This document shows, in pieces, positions 35,063 through 44,831 of a DNA stretch of 64,000 bases. The number at the start of each line of letters is the position of its first letter. Position 1 is the first letter of the stretch. A program made the position numbers and the translations under genes. The DNA comes from Bacillota bacterium (lineage in GTDB: Bacteria > Bacillota > Clostridia > Lachnospirales > Lachnospiraceae), in NCBI GenBank assembly GCA_023421075.1, contig JAEZUM010000013.1, positions 76,917-140,916 on the forward strand. Direction: 5' to 3'. The notes under the pieces were generated by a model that did no database searches, had not been told where the DNA came from, and saw nothing but the letters and a program-made list of their open reading frames with translations.

Positions 35063-35941
35063 TTATAACTCCTGCTCCTTTCTCTTCATGAAGGATATCT
35101 GAAATACGGTAATGATAAACACAACCAGAAATAGAACCATGGATTTTGCAGTCGCATAGCCATAGCGGATATTTCCCGAAAATGCTTCTTCATAAATGTT
35201 GATTGCCACAGACTGAGTGGCTCTGCCCGGACCGCCTCCGGTCAGAGAATAGATGACATCAAACACCTGGAACATGGAATTTAAGGTCCAGAAGATACAT
35301 ATGGTAAGGGAGTGACGGATCATCGGGAAGGTTATCTTACAAAAGCTCTGCCAGCCAGTTGCACCATCGAGACTCCCAGATTCAATCAAGTGAACCGGTA
35401 CTCCCTGCAGTGCGGCCATGTATATAATCATTAGATACCCGATAATTCCCCAGGAGCTTACAATAATAATCGCGATAAAGGCATACTTCGGGTCACCGAT
35501 CCAGGACTTGTCAAGGAAAGTCATACCCCAATGATCTACCAGATAATATAACACCTTCGTAAAGATAAAATTCCACATATATCCACCGATGATCATACTG
35601 ATCATATTGGGCATGCAAAACAGGGTTCTAAAAACACCCTTTGCCTTACTCCGACTCTCAATCGCAACGGCCAGACTTAGGGCAATCACATTGGCAACCA
35701 CCAGCATAACAACAACATACCTGGAGGTGAACAGCATAGACCGCCAAAAATAGGTATCCGAAAAAATCTCCACATAATTGGCGACTCCGATAAACTGCTT
35801 CGTTTTTGATAACCCGTTCCAGGAAGTCATGGAGTAATAGATTCCCGAAAAGGTTGGATATAGCTTAAATATAAAGTATACAATGAAGGCAGGAGCAACA
35901 AACAGCAACAGGCTGAGGTTCTCTTTTCTTTTTCTAGTCAT
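35063..35941 (-). CDS. Carbohydrate ABC transporter permease (MalF/LplB type)
   Basis: Partner permease of the CUT1 importer, 292 residues with six membrane segments and the EAA loop ESGSLDGATGWQSFCKITFP (about 188-207). The ribosome binding site GGAGAT lies before the ATG. It is separated from the solute-binding gene by a palindromic element, so its mRNA level is probably lower than that of the binding protein. Confidence 0.88.
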   Translation of the reverse strand: MTRKRKENLSLLLFVAPAFIVYFIFKLYPTFSGIYYSMTSWNGLSKTKQFIGVANYVEIFSDTYFWRSMLFTSRYVVVMLVVANVIALSLAVAIESRSKAKGVFRTLFCMPNMISMIIGGYMWNFIFTKVLYYLVDHWGMTFLDKSWIGDPKYAFIAIIIVSSWGIIGYLMIIYMAALQGVPVHLIESGSLDGATGWQSFCKITFPMIRHSLTICIFWTLNSMFQVFDVIYSLTGGGPGRATQSVAINIYEEAFSGNIRYGYATAKSMVLFLVVFIITVFQISFMKRKEQEL

Positions 35942-35965
35942 TTTGCATATCTCCTTTTTTAGTGC

Positions 35966-36019
35966 GAAAAAGGCTGCTGCAAACCGTAAGCTCCTTTATA
36001 CCTACCTTCTGCAACAGCC
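35966..36019 (-). repeat. Short palindromic element/terminator between binding-protein and permease genes
   Basis: GGCTGCTGCA (35972-35981) pairs with TGCAACAGCC (36010-36019). On the minus strand five T follow, so it can act as a partial terminator. Both ends match the ends of the much longer palindrome at 61368-61601 (GGCTGYTGCAAAMCGTAAG at the left, TACC..TTGCAACAGC at the right), so it appears to be a short member of the same repeat family. Confidence 0.7.
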
Positions 36020-36067
36020 AGTTTTATTTCATCTTAGAGCTTGTGCTCCGTTCTCTTATGAACTGAT

Positions 36068-37411
36068 TTACTCGGCAGCCTTACTTAATTTATTTGCATC
36101 CTTGAACCTGGCATCCAGAATCTTAATCATCTCATCCTTGGTTACCGATCCAACATAATATTCCTGTAATAGCTTTCCTTGCTCGTCGGTAACCGCTGAG
36201 GGTAATACCAGATCCTGATAGGAACGCCCTGCTTCCACATACTCATATGCCTCTTTTACCCAGGATGAGGTCTCATAATCATGTACCGTAGCAATAGGAT
36301 TGAAGCCGCAAGCCTGGAATAATGCAGAGGAATCCTTATCATCAAGTACATAATTGGCAAATTTTAATGCGATATCCAGATTCTCGCTGTCCGGATATAC
36401 CCCAAGGGTGGTAGAGGTAGATAAGTTAATCAGAGTACAAGCTTTGTTGTTGTTTACCGGAAGCGCATAAACTCCCATATTCATCTCCGGATTGGTAGTC
36501 ATAATGGTATTCGAAGCCCAGGTACCCTGAAGGTACATGGCAGCCTTCCCGTTGGCAAAATCAGCACTTCCTGCCTCACTGCCTTCCTCCATCGCACGTT
36601 CGGTACCATTTTGCATAACAACATCAAATACCTCAAAGATATCACTGATCTCAGAATAAGAACCGTTATCTGCATACATACGATCCAGCCAGTCCACAAG
36701 CTCACCGGATACTTTACCTCCGATGGTGAGTGCTGTCATCAACTGAGGAACCCACTGCTCCTGATAAGCTAACAGGAACGGAGTATATCCCTTCTCCTTC
36801 AGCACCTTACAGACATTTCTGAGTTCATCCAGGGTATTTGGAACCTGTAGACCGTATTCATCAAAAATATCCTTATTGTACAATACGCCCCATGCCGTGC
36901 TTTCGATGGGAAGCGCCAGTAGCTTGCCATCCACGGATACAGTCTTTTTCACATTATCAAAGATTTTACCGGCTAACGCTTCCCCGGACAGATCCGTAAG
37001 ATATCCTGCTTCGTTATAGGTCTTAATGTTATTGCTGTGGATTGTGTAGAGATCCGGAGCATCATCACCGGTGAGTCGTGCCTGAAGAACACTGTCGTAT
37101 TGGTCTGAGCTTGGCATTTCCAGATTAACCTTAACCTTGATGTTCTCCTCGGAAAGCATCTTATCCTCAAACTGCTTACAATAGGTCTCCCATTGGTCCA
37201 TATACTGGGGAAAACTCATCATAATGCTGAGTTCTGCCTCTCTTGGTTCGGTTGTCTCTTCCTTCGTTGTTTCCTCCTTGGACGCCTCGGGTGCCTTTGT
37301 AGCATCTACTCCTCCGACTTCACTACTCCCGGTGCTCTTGCCGCATGCTGCCAGTGACAATATCAGACATACCGTCACCATTAGAGATATTATTACTTTC
37401 ATCTTATTCAT
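36068..37411 (-). CDS. CUT1 sugar-binding lipoprotein
   Basis: Extracellular solute-binding protein of family 1, 447 residues. The lipoprotein signal ends LSLAAC, followed by a Ser/Thr/Glu linker and the two-lobed binding domain. GGAGGG precedes the ATG. It lies between the YesN-type regulator gene and the two permease genes. The GH5 enzyme in the operon suggests a beta-glucan or cello-oligosaccharide ligand; this is inference. Confidence 0.87.
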   Translation of the reverse strand: MNKMKVIISLMVTVCLILSLAACGKSTGSSEVGGVDATKAPEASKEETTKEETTEPREAELSIMMSFPQYMDQWETYCKQFEDKMLSEENIKVKVNLEMPSSDQYDSVLQARLTGDDAPDLYTIHSNNIKTYNEAGYLTDLSGEALAGKIFDNVKKTVSVDGKLLALPIESTAWGVLYNKDIFDEYGLQVPNTLDELRNVCKVLKEKGYTPFLLAYQEQWVPQLMTALTIGGKVSGELVDWLDRMYADNGSYSEISDIFEVFDVVMQNGTERAMEEGSEAGSADFANGKAAMYLQGTWASNTIMTTNPEMNMGVYALPVNNNKACTLINLSTSTTLGVYPDSENLDIALKFANYVLDDKDSSALFQACGFNPIATVHDYETSSWVKEAYEYVEAGRSYQDLVLPSAVTDEQGKLLQEYYVGSVTKDEMIKILDARFKDANKLSKAAE

Positions 37412-37538
37412 ATCGAACCCTCCTACAATATGTAATTTTTAACCGGCATCAATTCCTGCCTTCACCGCAATACCTTCTCTATTACGGTAAATCAATCATA
37501 TAACTGTTTCAGGTAAATTACATTTTCATTTGCAGGCA

Positions 37539-38648
37539 TTATTTATTGTCAATTATTAAACCTCTTACTTCACCGGGTGTCTTGCCGAAGTAGCGCTTAA
37601 AGGTCTTATAAAAATGGGCCTGATCTACGTAACCCACCATCTCACCGACATCCTTTAGCGGTACCTTATAATCAAGAATCAGTTCCTTCGCCCGTTCCAT
37701 CCGAAGCTCGGTCAGATATTCCAGAAAGCCCTTACCGCAAGCAGCTTTAAAGGCCTTACTCAGGTATTCTTTGCTAACATAATAGGAGGAAGCCGTCTGC
37801 TCCAGTGTGATTCCTTCCGTATAATGCTCTTCAACGTATTTTTTTATTTTGCTGATGTCCAGACGATTACGAGTTCGATTATATTCCTGTATCTGCAAGG
37901 AAGCTATGCAATAAAGATTCTGAACGTAGTCCATCATCTCCTTCGCGGAACAATCACGACTGAACACAAAGGAAGAATTATTATTCTTAAGAATTTCCTT
38001 GGGAATAAAATCTCTGCTGAGAATAAAATTCTCCAGGGTATTCATTAAGGTATAATAGATGCAGACAAGGTTGCCCCTGGAGAGCTTCTCGTCCTCACTA
38101 TTATCGATCAGCTGATATATCTCCTTGCATTTTTGCTTGATAATATTGCTATCCAAAGAGTTCAAGGAGCTTAACAAATTATCCCGTAGCACATAGAATC
38201 TACTCGCCCAGGACGCTTCGATAAAGCCGGGCTGGGTGTTCTTACTATCTCCCCGGTCCTCCTGCCTGTCTGTAAGAAGCTTAACACAGTTGCTTAACTG
38301 ATTATTAAGCTCCTCCGGCTTAATCGGTTTGAGAAGATAATCCACCGCATCCAGCTTCAGAGCACTCCGAATAAAGGAGTAATCATCATATCCACTGATG
38401 AAAATAACCGGTGTATTATTGTTTTCCTGCCGTAAGGTATCTATCAATTCGATCCCGTTTAAATGAGGCATTTTTACATCGGTTAGAATAATATCCGGTG
38501 CGGTAAGACGTATAAGTTCTAACCCGTATTCGCCATCCGACGCTTCGCCCGCCAGCTCCAATCCCAAGGCTTCCCAATCTGCCAACGTCTTGATAACCTC
38601 TCTGGTCCAGGGTTCATCATCAATTATCACAACTTTATAGCTCCCCAT
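37539..38648 (-). CDS. YesN/AraC-type response regulator
   Basis: A 369-residue two-component regulator. The receiver (1-120) has DDEP near the N-terminus, the phosphorylated Asp in IILTDVKMP and the conserved Lys in LLKPI. A middle helical segment follows, and two AraC-type helix-turn-helix motifs end the protein (about 270-365, including GYVDQAHFYKTFKRYFGKTPGE). It pairs with the sensor kinase encoded 28 bases upstream and should activate the transporter-GH5 operon downstream. Confidence 0.88.
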   Translation of the reverse strand: MGSYKVVIIDDEPWTREVIKTLADWEALGLELAGEASDGEYGLELIRLTAPDIILTDVKMPHLNGIELIDTLRQENNNTPVIFISGYDDYSFIRSALKLDAVDYLLKPIKPEELNNQLSNCVKLLTDRQEDRGDSKNTQPGFIEASWASRFYVLRDNLLSSLNSLDSNIIKQKCKEIYQLIDNSEDEKLSRGNLVCIYYTLMNTLENFILSRDFIPKEILKNNNSSFVFSRDCSAKEMMDYVQNLYCIASLQIQEYNRTRNRLDISKIKKYVEEHYTEGITLEQTASSYYVSKEYLSKAFKAACGKGFLEYLTELRMERAKELILDYKVPLKDVGEMVGYVDQAHFYKTFKRYFGKTPGEVRGLIIDNK

Positions 38649-38676
38649 AGCTTCAGCTTCCTCCCATCGAATTGCT

Positions 38677-40434
38677 TCAGATCTCTCTCTTTAAGGCTTT
38701 CGTCAATACCCGGACAATGGTTCCCTCACCATAATTACTGGTTATGTCGATCCCATACTTATCCTCTGCGAATCTCAGCTTAATTCTCGAGTTGACATTG
38801 CATAGCCCGATATGGGAGCTGGATTTTAAGGACCGTTCTGCCTCATATCTTAAGTTGTCCTGTATCTGAAGTAATCGGTCCGCTTCTATTCCGACACCAT
38901 TGTCCTCCAGTGTCAGTAGCAGGTCTTCCTCGACTGTCAACCTGCCTTCCAGCACAATCCGCCATTCTCCTGACTTGCCTGACAAGCCGTGTTCCAGACT
39001 ATTCTCGATCAGAGGCTGAAGAATCAGCTTCGGAATCAGATAATCCAGTAAGGGATCCTCCATATTAATCTCCAGCTTAATCCGATTACCAAACCGTTCA
39101 TTCTGTATCATCAGATACGCTTTAAAATATTCAATTTCTTCCCGAAGACTAACCATTTCATCCGAGAAATTCAAGGAGTATCTCAGGATATCTCCTAAGG
39201 CAGTGGTGATCTTATAGACCTGCGGAACCTCCTTCTTTAACGCCATTCCTCCGATTACCTGGAGGGTATTATACATGAAATGAGGATTTATCTGAGCTTG
39301 CAATGCGCGGATCTGGGCTTCCCGCTTCTCAAGCTTACTCTGATACTCGTTTGCGATCAATCGTTTGTTACGATCGATCATGACACCAAAGCTGTCGTGC
39401 AAAATACCAATTTCATCCTTTCGCTCATTCACAATAACATCACTGAAATCATCAATTGTGATGGTACGCATCATTGCAGAGAGCTCGATGATGGGCTTGC
39501 TGAATACTCTGGAGAATAGCATAGAGCCGATGGTTGAAATGATTACTGCGATGATACCGATGGTGATACCGGCAACCAGGGTACTGTTTAATGCATCCAA
39601 AATCGATTGAATCGGTACCGTCATTAGTATCTTCAGCTTTCCTCCGCTTACCTCCCTATAGAACCAGAAGTTCCCATCCTGAAAGAACTCCTGTACTTCC
39701 ATACCACTGAGTTTATCCGTTATATCCTTCAACTTGTCCTGTTCAAACTGTGCTCCACTACCATATACTGCTTCTATTATTTCATTCTGGTCGTTAAAGA
39801 CCAGAATTGATTCATCCTTCGTTGTCTTGATATCCTCCAGAATTTCTTCCATATCATAAGGACGAAGCTTCATAGTAACCAATACCATTGGTTTCTTATC
39901 ACTGAAGTTATAGATCTCATGGGACACCTCTATTTCCTTCTCATTACGAAAGAATACAATATTCGTCTGTAATTCCTGATTACGTGAATTCCATTTATCC
40001 AGACCGTCTCCAATCTCCTCGACAGATGCTCCGGAACGTTTCGCCATTAAAACCTGTCGCTTTGCGAAGTTATAGATTTCGATCGAATTCAGATTCTTAT
40101 CCACACTGATGGTCTCATTCATCATCGTAATTAAATCCAGCTTTACGACGTAATCGATCTCCTGATCATCATTACACCAGGAAGCAATATCCTTCTTAAT
40201 CTTTTTATTTACTTCAAATTCATAAAAGCGATCCGAATAACGATCTACCTCTGAATTTAACCGGTCCTGAAGCCAACGGATACTCATCCGTCGGTTATAG
40301 ATTAACTGCTCTCGCATGGTCTGATAAGAAATAAAGCCGACGATGGAAGTGACAATGACAACTAAAGAGACAGAGAAGGCTAATATTCCGATAAATAGTC
40401 TTCTTCGTATTGAGATATCCTTTGCTTTCTTCAT
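38677..40434 (-). CDS. YesM-type sensor histidine kinase
   Basis: Membrane sensor of 585 residues using the ATG at 40434 with GGAGG upstream. Two membrane segments (about 12-35 and 275-300) flank an extracellular dCache-like region; a HAMP domain, the His_kinase motif with QINPHFMYNTL (about 385-395) and a HATPase_c domain follow. Partner of the YesN-type regulator. It probably senses the sugar or the sugar-loaded binding protein of the same operon. Confidence 0.87.
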   Translation of the reverse strand: MKKAKDISIRRRLFIGILAFSVSLVVIVTSIVGFISYQTMREQLIYNRRMSIRWLQDRLNSEVDRYSDRFYEFEVNKKIKKDIASWCNDDQEIDYVVKLDLITMMNETISVDKNLNSIEIYNFAKRQVLMAKRSGASVEEIGDGLDKWNSRNQELQTNIVFFRNEKEIEVSHEIYNFSDKKPMVLVTMKLRPYDMEEILEDIKTTKDESILVFNDQNEIIEAVYGSGAQFEQDKLKDITDKLSGMEVQEFFQDGNFWFYREVSGGKLKILMTVPIQSILDALNSTLVAGITIGIIAVIISTIGSMLFSRVFSKPIIELSAMMRTITIDDFSDVIVNERKDEIGILHDSFGVMIDRNKRLIANEYQSKLEKREAQIRALQAQINPHFMYNTLQVIGGMALKKEVPQVYKITTALGDILRYSLNFSDEMVSLREEIEYFKAYLMIQNERFGNRIKLEINMEDPLLDYLIPKLILQPLIENSLEHGLSGKSGEWRIVLEGRLTVEEDLLLTLEDNGVGIEADRLLQIQDNLRYEAERSLKSSSHIGLCNVNSRIKLRFAEDKYGIDITSNYGEGTIVRVLTKALKREI

Positions 40435-40576
40435 GATCCAACCTCCCTCGACCAACATTTATCATTCAAAATCATATTAATGCAACGCCTGTCCGAAGAC
40501 ATTTGTTCATCAAGTATAATTGCATTGTACTATAATTCGAGGAATCCTGCATCCATTTTTGAATGATAAACAAGTA

Positions 40577-40611
40577 TCAAAAAAACCGAGAGCAATAAAT
40601 CACTCTCGGTT
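40577..40611 (-). terminator. Intrinsic terminator after the phosphotransferase gene
   Basis: AACCGAGAG (40584-40592) pairs with CTCTCGGTT (40603-40611) and on the minus strand a run of T follows. It lies 10 bases past the phosphotransferase stop and separates it from the YesM-type gene. Confidence 0.85.
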
Positions 40612-40620
40612 AACCTTCTA

Positions 40621-41580
40621 TTAAATCTTTAATCGATGGAATGTGTCTGATAGCATGGAGCAACCCCACTCATAAGCACCTCTTGTATCATAGCCGCGGT
40701 AATCGCATTCCAGACAGCTGATCACGAACAGATAGATATCATACCAAAGGATTCTTCTCTGCTCTGACTCGGACAAATCATCAATGCCATAGCCCTTAAT
40801 AAATGCAGGGTTCGGGAAGCATGTCCGAAATCCTACTTCCATCAGTACATCTCCCCAGAGACAACGCTCAAAGTCGATCAATCCCGTAATCTCCCCGTCC
40901 TTCACAAATACATTCCCGGGCCATAAATCCCAATGAATAAACCTTGGGATAGTTACCTCTTCAAAATGCGACTTATCTTTCGTTAACAAAGATAAGATCT
41001 CCTCTTCCTCTACGGGAAGAAGGATCGACTTCCTGTTGGCGTCATGAATGGCGTCCTCCAATATACTGTAAAAGACAAAATACCAGGAATCTCCCTGCTT
41101 ATCCTCCTGACCATAGTACCCGAATTTTGTTCCGGTAAGCTCATTGATTCTCCGATTCATTGCCCCAATCTGGCTGCTTATTCTGTCCTGCTCCTCCTGG
41201 CTGAGTACCTCCATCTGGGATACGAAGCTGCTTCCGGGAAGCTTTTTCATAAAAAAGTAATCCGACGGAAGGATGGATCGGCTAAAATCAGCCATAACCA
41301 CCTCCGGAACCGGCACGATATCCAGCTGCTTTATCCTTTTCATGGAATTAACTTCGCTGAACATTATATTAATTTCATGCGTCATCACATCCATATCGGC
41401 ATCCGGCGCTATCTTTAAAATCATTTCCTCTCCATCCTCAAACCGGACATAATATGCAACATTAAAGAAACCTTCTGTCAGCTCGGCCCACTCTATCAGT
41501 TTTCGATCCGGAAATGAAGTATGAATTAAGTGTATCAGAGTCTCTTCCTTTAGTTTATGTTTTGTAATACTGTTTGGCAT
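40621..41580 (-). CDS. Aminoglycoside-phosphotransferase-family kinase
   Basis: A 319-residue APH-fold small-molecule kinase. The catalytic motif is HWDLWPGNVFV (about 215-225) and the metal-binding Asp is in GLIDFERCLWGD (about 232-243). Such proteins phosphorylate aminoglycosides, sugars, choline or homoserine; nothing here identifies the substrate. It is a single-gene unit with its own terminator between two glycan loci, so a sugar or metabolite kinase is as likely as resistance. The binding site before the ATG is weak. Confidence 0.8.
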   Translation of the reverse strand: MPNSITKHKLKEETLIHLIHTSFPDRKLIEWAELTEGFFNVAYYVRFEDGEEMILKIAPDADMDVMTHEINIMFSEVNSMKRIKQLDIVPVPEVVMADFSRSILPSDYFFMKKLPGSSFVSQMEVLSQEEQDRISSQIGAMNRRINELTGTKFGYYGQEDKQGDSWYFVFYSILEDAIHDANRKSILLPVEEEEILSLLTKDKSHFEEVTIPRFIHWDLWPGNVFVKDGEITGLIDFERCLWGDVLMEVGFRTCFPNPAFIKGYGIDDLSESEQRRILWYDIYLFVISCLECDYRGYDTRGAYEWGCSMLSDTFHRLKI

Positions 41581-41687
41581 ATTTAGACCCGCTTTCTGAA
41601 AAAGTATAATACTTCTTTCAAAGATATAACAGGAAGCTCAAATTTTCAATGACATATTATGCCAATTCACTGATAAATCTTACTATT

Positions 41688-43709
41688 CTAATTGGAGGAT
41701 GAAGCATTATTTGTGTTGTTATTTCTCCAGGCTTCAAATATCCCACGCACTGCACTTTCCTCTTTTACAAATGCGATAAACTCTTCGATTGATGCATGCA
41801 CTCTTAGCCTCTGATTTCCGTCGTATCTCTGCATATCCATCACATTCATCCATCTACCCTCAGGAAGATAGACTTCTCGTTCTTCGCAGCCTTTCGCTGT
41901 AATCGGTGCAAATAGGATATCCTCACCAAACATATACTGATCTTCTAAGGTATAGCATATAGGATCATCATAATAGTCAAAAAACATCGGACGCATAATC
42001 GGTGCGCCTGTCTCGCTTGCGATATCCATATACTTACATATGTATGGCTTTAATGCTTCTCGGAGCTCCACAAGACTCTTCAAAATCGGATAGTTCCGTT
42101 CTCCAAAACTCCAGATCTCATTGTCTCCACCGCTGATCTCCTTGACCTCAGGATGACGGGGTATATAATTCTTTGGTTTCAGACGTGCTCCATGAAGTCT
42201 CATAATCGGAGAAAACAAACCGAATTGAAACCATCGTACAATCAGCTCTTGAAAATATTCACTTTCAATGTCACCACTATGGAAGCCACCGATATCGCTG
42301 TTCCACCAGGGAATACCGCACATAGCCATAGATAAGCCGCTTTTTACACTCATTCGCAGAGCCTCGAAGGTAGAGGCGATATCTCCATTCCATACAACGG
42401 AGCCAAATCTCTGACTGCCCGGATAGGCACAACGGGTAAGAGATATCACATTGTCTTCTCCGATTGACTTCAAACCATCAAAGAACATTTTCGAATAGTA
42501 ATAAGGATATAGCATGGCTGCCTCAGCGCCATTTCCAATATAAAAATGCAGATTACTGAAATTCTGAGGATGAACCTCCGGTTCCGCTTCATCCAGCCAG
42601 AAGGTCTTAATCCCATACTCATAATAATTCTTCTTCACCTTATCCCATACATAATCTCTTGTCGCCGGGTTAGTGGCATCGATAAAGGTCTGCTGACCAT
42701 AGAAATCAAAGGTACCATATTGTCCATTTTCGGTGCGGATCAACATATTCCCTTCACTCATGGCAGAGTAATTCTCACTGGCAGGGTTGATGGTTGGCCA
42801 GATGGATACAATCGGTTCTACTCCTAATTGATGCAGCTCATCACACATTGCTTTCGGATTCGGCCAATACTTGGGATCAAATTTCCATTCTCCCTGCTCC
42901 GTCCAATGGAAGTAATCAATTACAATAGCAGCAAGTGGAATATTACGCTTCTTATATTCACGAGCCACTTCCAGTAAATCCGCTTGACTTTCATAACGAA
43001 GCTTACACTGCCAAAAGCCTGCCGCCCATTCCGGAAATTGTGGTGCATACCCTGTCAGATCATGATAAATAGTCATAACCTCTGCCGGAGTATCACCCAC
43101 ATAAACCAAATAATCTGCCTGATAAGCAGCCCCTGAGTACCATAAAATATGATTATTGGTCGTCTCACAGCGACCAGGAGAGGGATTGTTCCAGAAAAAT
43201 CCATACCCCAGGGAGGAGTAATATACGGGCAAGGCTGATTTTGTATTGTAATGAAGCATATTACAGGAGCTTCCCTTCCGGTCAAACTGATCTTCCTGCT
43301 CCTGTCCCAGGCCATATATATGCTCGCCATCATTCGCTTCAAAAATCGTTTTAACCTCGTAGAGATTACCGGCTCTATGTATATTTTTGGTTGAGTAGTC
43401 ACCTTCGTATTTTGTTTTAAGAATTAGCTTTCCTTTACGATAATAGGAGATAATGCCTCCATGCCAGGGATTTCCCACATCAATTTTGCAGGCAATATCC
43501 CCATTGATTATCGTAGCAACATTCTCATCTCCTTCTGTTATACAGGTATCCTCAGAAGCTGGAGGTAGAAGTGTCCACCCCTCCTCCGAAATACTGCTAT
43601 TTCTTGTGGAACGACAGCGAAGGCAATTTCTCCCGTAGGGTTCTATCACCGTAAGTTCATCTTTTCTTTCAAATACAAGTTTATTCTCATATACTGTAAT
43701 TTTACCCAT
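41688..43709 (-). CDS. GH31 alpha-glucosidase/alpha-xylosidase family enzyme
   Basis: Retaining alpha-glycosidase of 673 residues, starting at the ATG at 43709 with GGAGAT upstream. It has an N-terminal beta-sandwich, the (beta/alpha)8 barrel with the nucleophile Asp in FWLDEAEPEV (about 370) and the acid/base Asp in WWNSDIGGF (about 471), and C-terminal beta domains. No signal peptide is seen, so it should act inside the cell. The WLDEAEPE form resembles alpha-xylosidase or sulfoquinovosidase-like GH31 branches more than maltases; substrate is open. It is divergent from the AraC-type regulator gene, which probably controls it. Confidence 0.85.
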   Translation of the reverse strand: MGKITVYENKLVFERKDELTVIEPYGRNCLRCRSTRNSSISEEGWTLLPPASEDTCITEGDENVATIINGDIACKIDVGNPWHGGIISYYRKGKLILKTKYEGDYSTKNIHRAGNLYEVKTIFEANDGEHIYGLGQEQEDQFDRKGSSCNMLHYNTKSALPVYYSSLGYGFFWNNPSPGRCETTNNHILWYSGAAYQADYLVYVGDTPAEVMTIYHDLTGYAPQFPEWAAGFWQCKLRYESQADLLEVAREYKKRNIPLAAIVIDYFHWTEQGEWKFDPKYWPNPKAMCDELHQLGVEPIVSIWPTINPASENYSAMSEGNMLIRTENGQYGTFDFYGQQTFIDATNPATRDYVWDKVKKNYYEYGIKTFWLDEAEPEVHPQNFSNLHFYIGNGAEAAMLYPYYYSKMFFDGLKSIGEDNVISLTRCAYPGSQRFGSVVWNGDIASTFEALRMSVKSGLSMAMCGIPWWNSDIGGFHSGDIESEYFQELIVRWFQFGLFSPIMRLHGARLKPKNYIPRHPEVKEISGGDNEIWSFGERNYPILKSLVELREALKPYICKYMDIASETGAPIMRPMFFDYYDDPICYTLEDQYMFGEDILFAPITAKGCEEREVYLPEGRWMNVMDMQRYDGNQRLRVHASIEEFIAFVKEESAVRGIFEAWRNNNTNNASSSN

Positions 43710-43831
43710 GCCAATCTCCTTTTCAATCCTTATAATACACATCAAAATACTCAATAATTTAGTGGTTAATTACATTATAAAAGACAAATCAACTGATTTC
43801 CTCTCCTAAAAGGTACAAATATGATACTATA

Positions 43832-43861
43832 TTGACTTTGTAGTGCTAAATAAGATAAAAT
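43832..43861 (+). promoter_or_regulatory. Sigma-A-type promoter of the AraC-type regulator
   Basis: TTGACT (43832-43837) and TAAAAT (43856-43861) are separated by 18 bases, about 40 bases before the regulator start, in the divergent gap with the GH31 gene. Confidence 0.5.
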
Positions 43862-43898
43862 AGTGGACAAAGGAAAGACTTATCGGAAGGGAGTAATT

Positions 43899-44831
43899 AT
43901 GAACTACACGGATCATAGTCTCAAAGAGCGGATAGTGCACGGAACGGCAGCTCAGCCGTATTCCTATCACCATACCCTTATCACTGCGGATAATGACAAC
44001 GTACTATACAATCATTGGCATGCTGAGATGGAGTTTATCTATATGGCTAACGGTGAAGCAACCTTTTATGTAGAAGACCGTGTATTTCATCTTACCGCCA
44101 ACGAGTCCCTTTTCATCCCCTCCGCTTATTTACACCATGCAGAAAATTCATATCATAATAATTGTGAATTCTATGCTCTTGTCTTTCGCCCTCAGACCAT
44201 TGCAGTGCCGGAGCAAACTTCTCTTTACTCACGCTTTGTATTACCGGTTCTATCTGCTAATACATTATCCGCCTATCATTTTACCTCCAAACGGGATTGG
44301 GAAGGTCTCGTCTGTTTTTATCTCTCGCAAATGACTCACTTCTATTTAGAGGATTTTCGTGAGAATGAGTTAGCAATCAAAGGTCTTCTATTAATCGTTT
44401 GGCAGCTCTTCTTTACAAATTATCAGGCGGATCAACCCTCGAATATGGTAAAGCTAAGAAGTTTGGAACGTCTTAGCTCTGTCATGGATTATATCGAAGA
44501 ACATCTCATTGAGGATATGACACTTGAGGAACTTGCTAGCGTCGCCAATGTGGGAAAAGAACAGTTCTGTCGAATATTCAAAAAGGCAATGGAGACAACA
44601 CCCTTTGTCTGGATTAATCGGAAGCGTTTGCAAAAAGCTTGTGTTCTATTAACAGCAACCGACAAAAAAATAACTGATATCGCAACCCTATCCGGCTTCA
44701 ATAATATCAGTTATTTTAATCGTTCTTTTCTAAATTATCTAGCCTGTACTCCTCACGAATATCGCTTTCGGATGAAAACGAGCCAGAATGCCGAAGAGCT
44801 TCTGGGAACTATGAGAAATGAGGTGAAGTGA
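43899..44831 (+). CDS. AraC-family regulator with cupin sensor domain
   Basis: A 310-residue transcription factor. The N-terminal cupin (about 30-150) has HWHAEMEF, and the C-terminal half has two helix-turn-helix motifs (about 205-300, with SYFNRSFLNYLACTPHEYR). The ATG at 43899 is chosen for AAGGGAG just upstream; the longer frame starts from an unsupported GTG. It is divergent from the GH31 gene and likely activates it. Its stop overlaps the start of the GHKL kinase gene. Confidence 0.85.
   Translation: MNYTDHSLKERIVHGTAAQPYSYHHTLITADNDNVLYNHWHAEMEFIYMANGEATFYVEDRVFHLTANESLFIPSAYLHHAENSYHNNCEFYALVFRPQTIAVPEQTSLYSRFVLPVLSANTLSAYHFTSKRDWEGLVCFYLSQMTHFYLEDFRENELAIKGLLLIVWQLFFTNYQADQPSNMVKLRSLERLSSVMDYIEEHLIEDMTLEELASVANVGKEQFCRIFKKAMETTPFVWINRKRLQKACVLLTATDKKITDIATLSGFNNISYFNRSFLNYLACTPHEYRFRMKTSQNAEELLGTMRNEVK

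Noticed and set aside
43863..43898. GTG-initiated longer AraC protein
   Set aside because: The ATG at 43899 has the ribosome binding site and the GTG does not.
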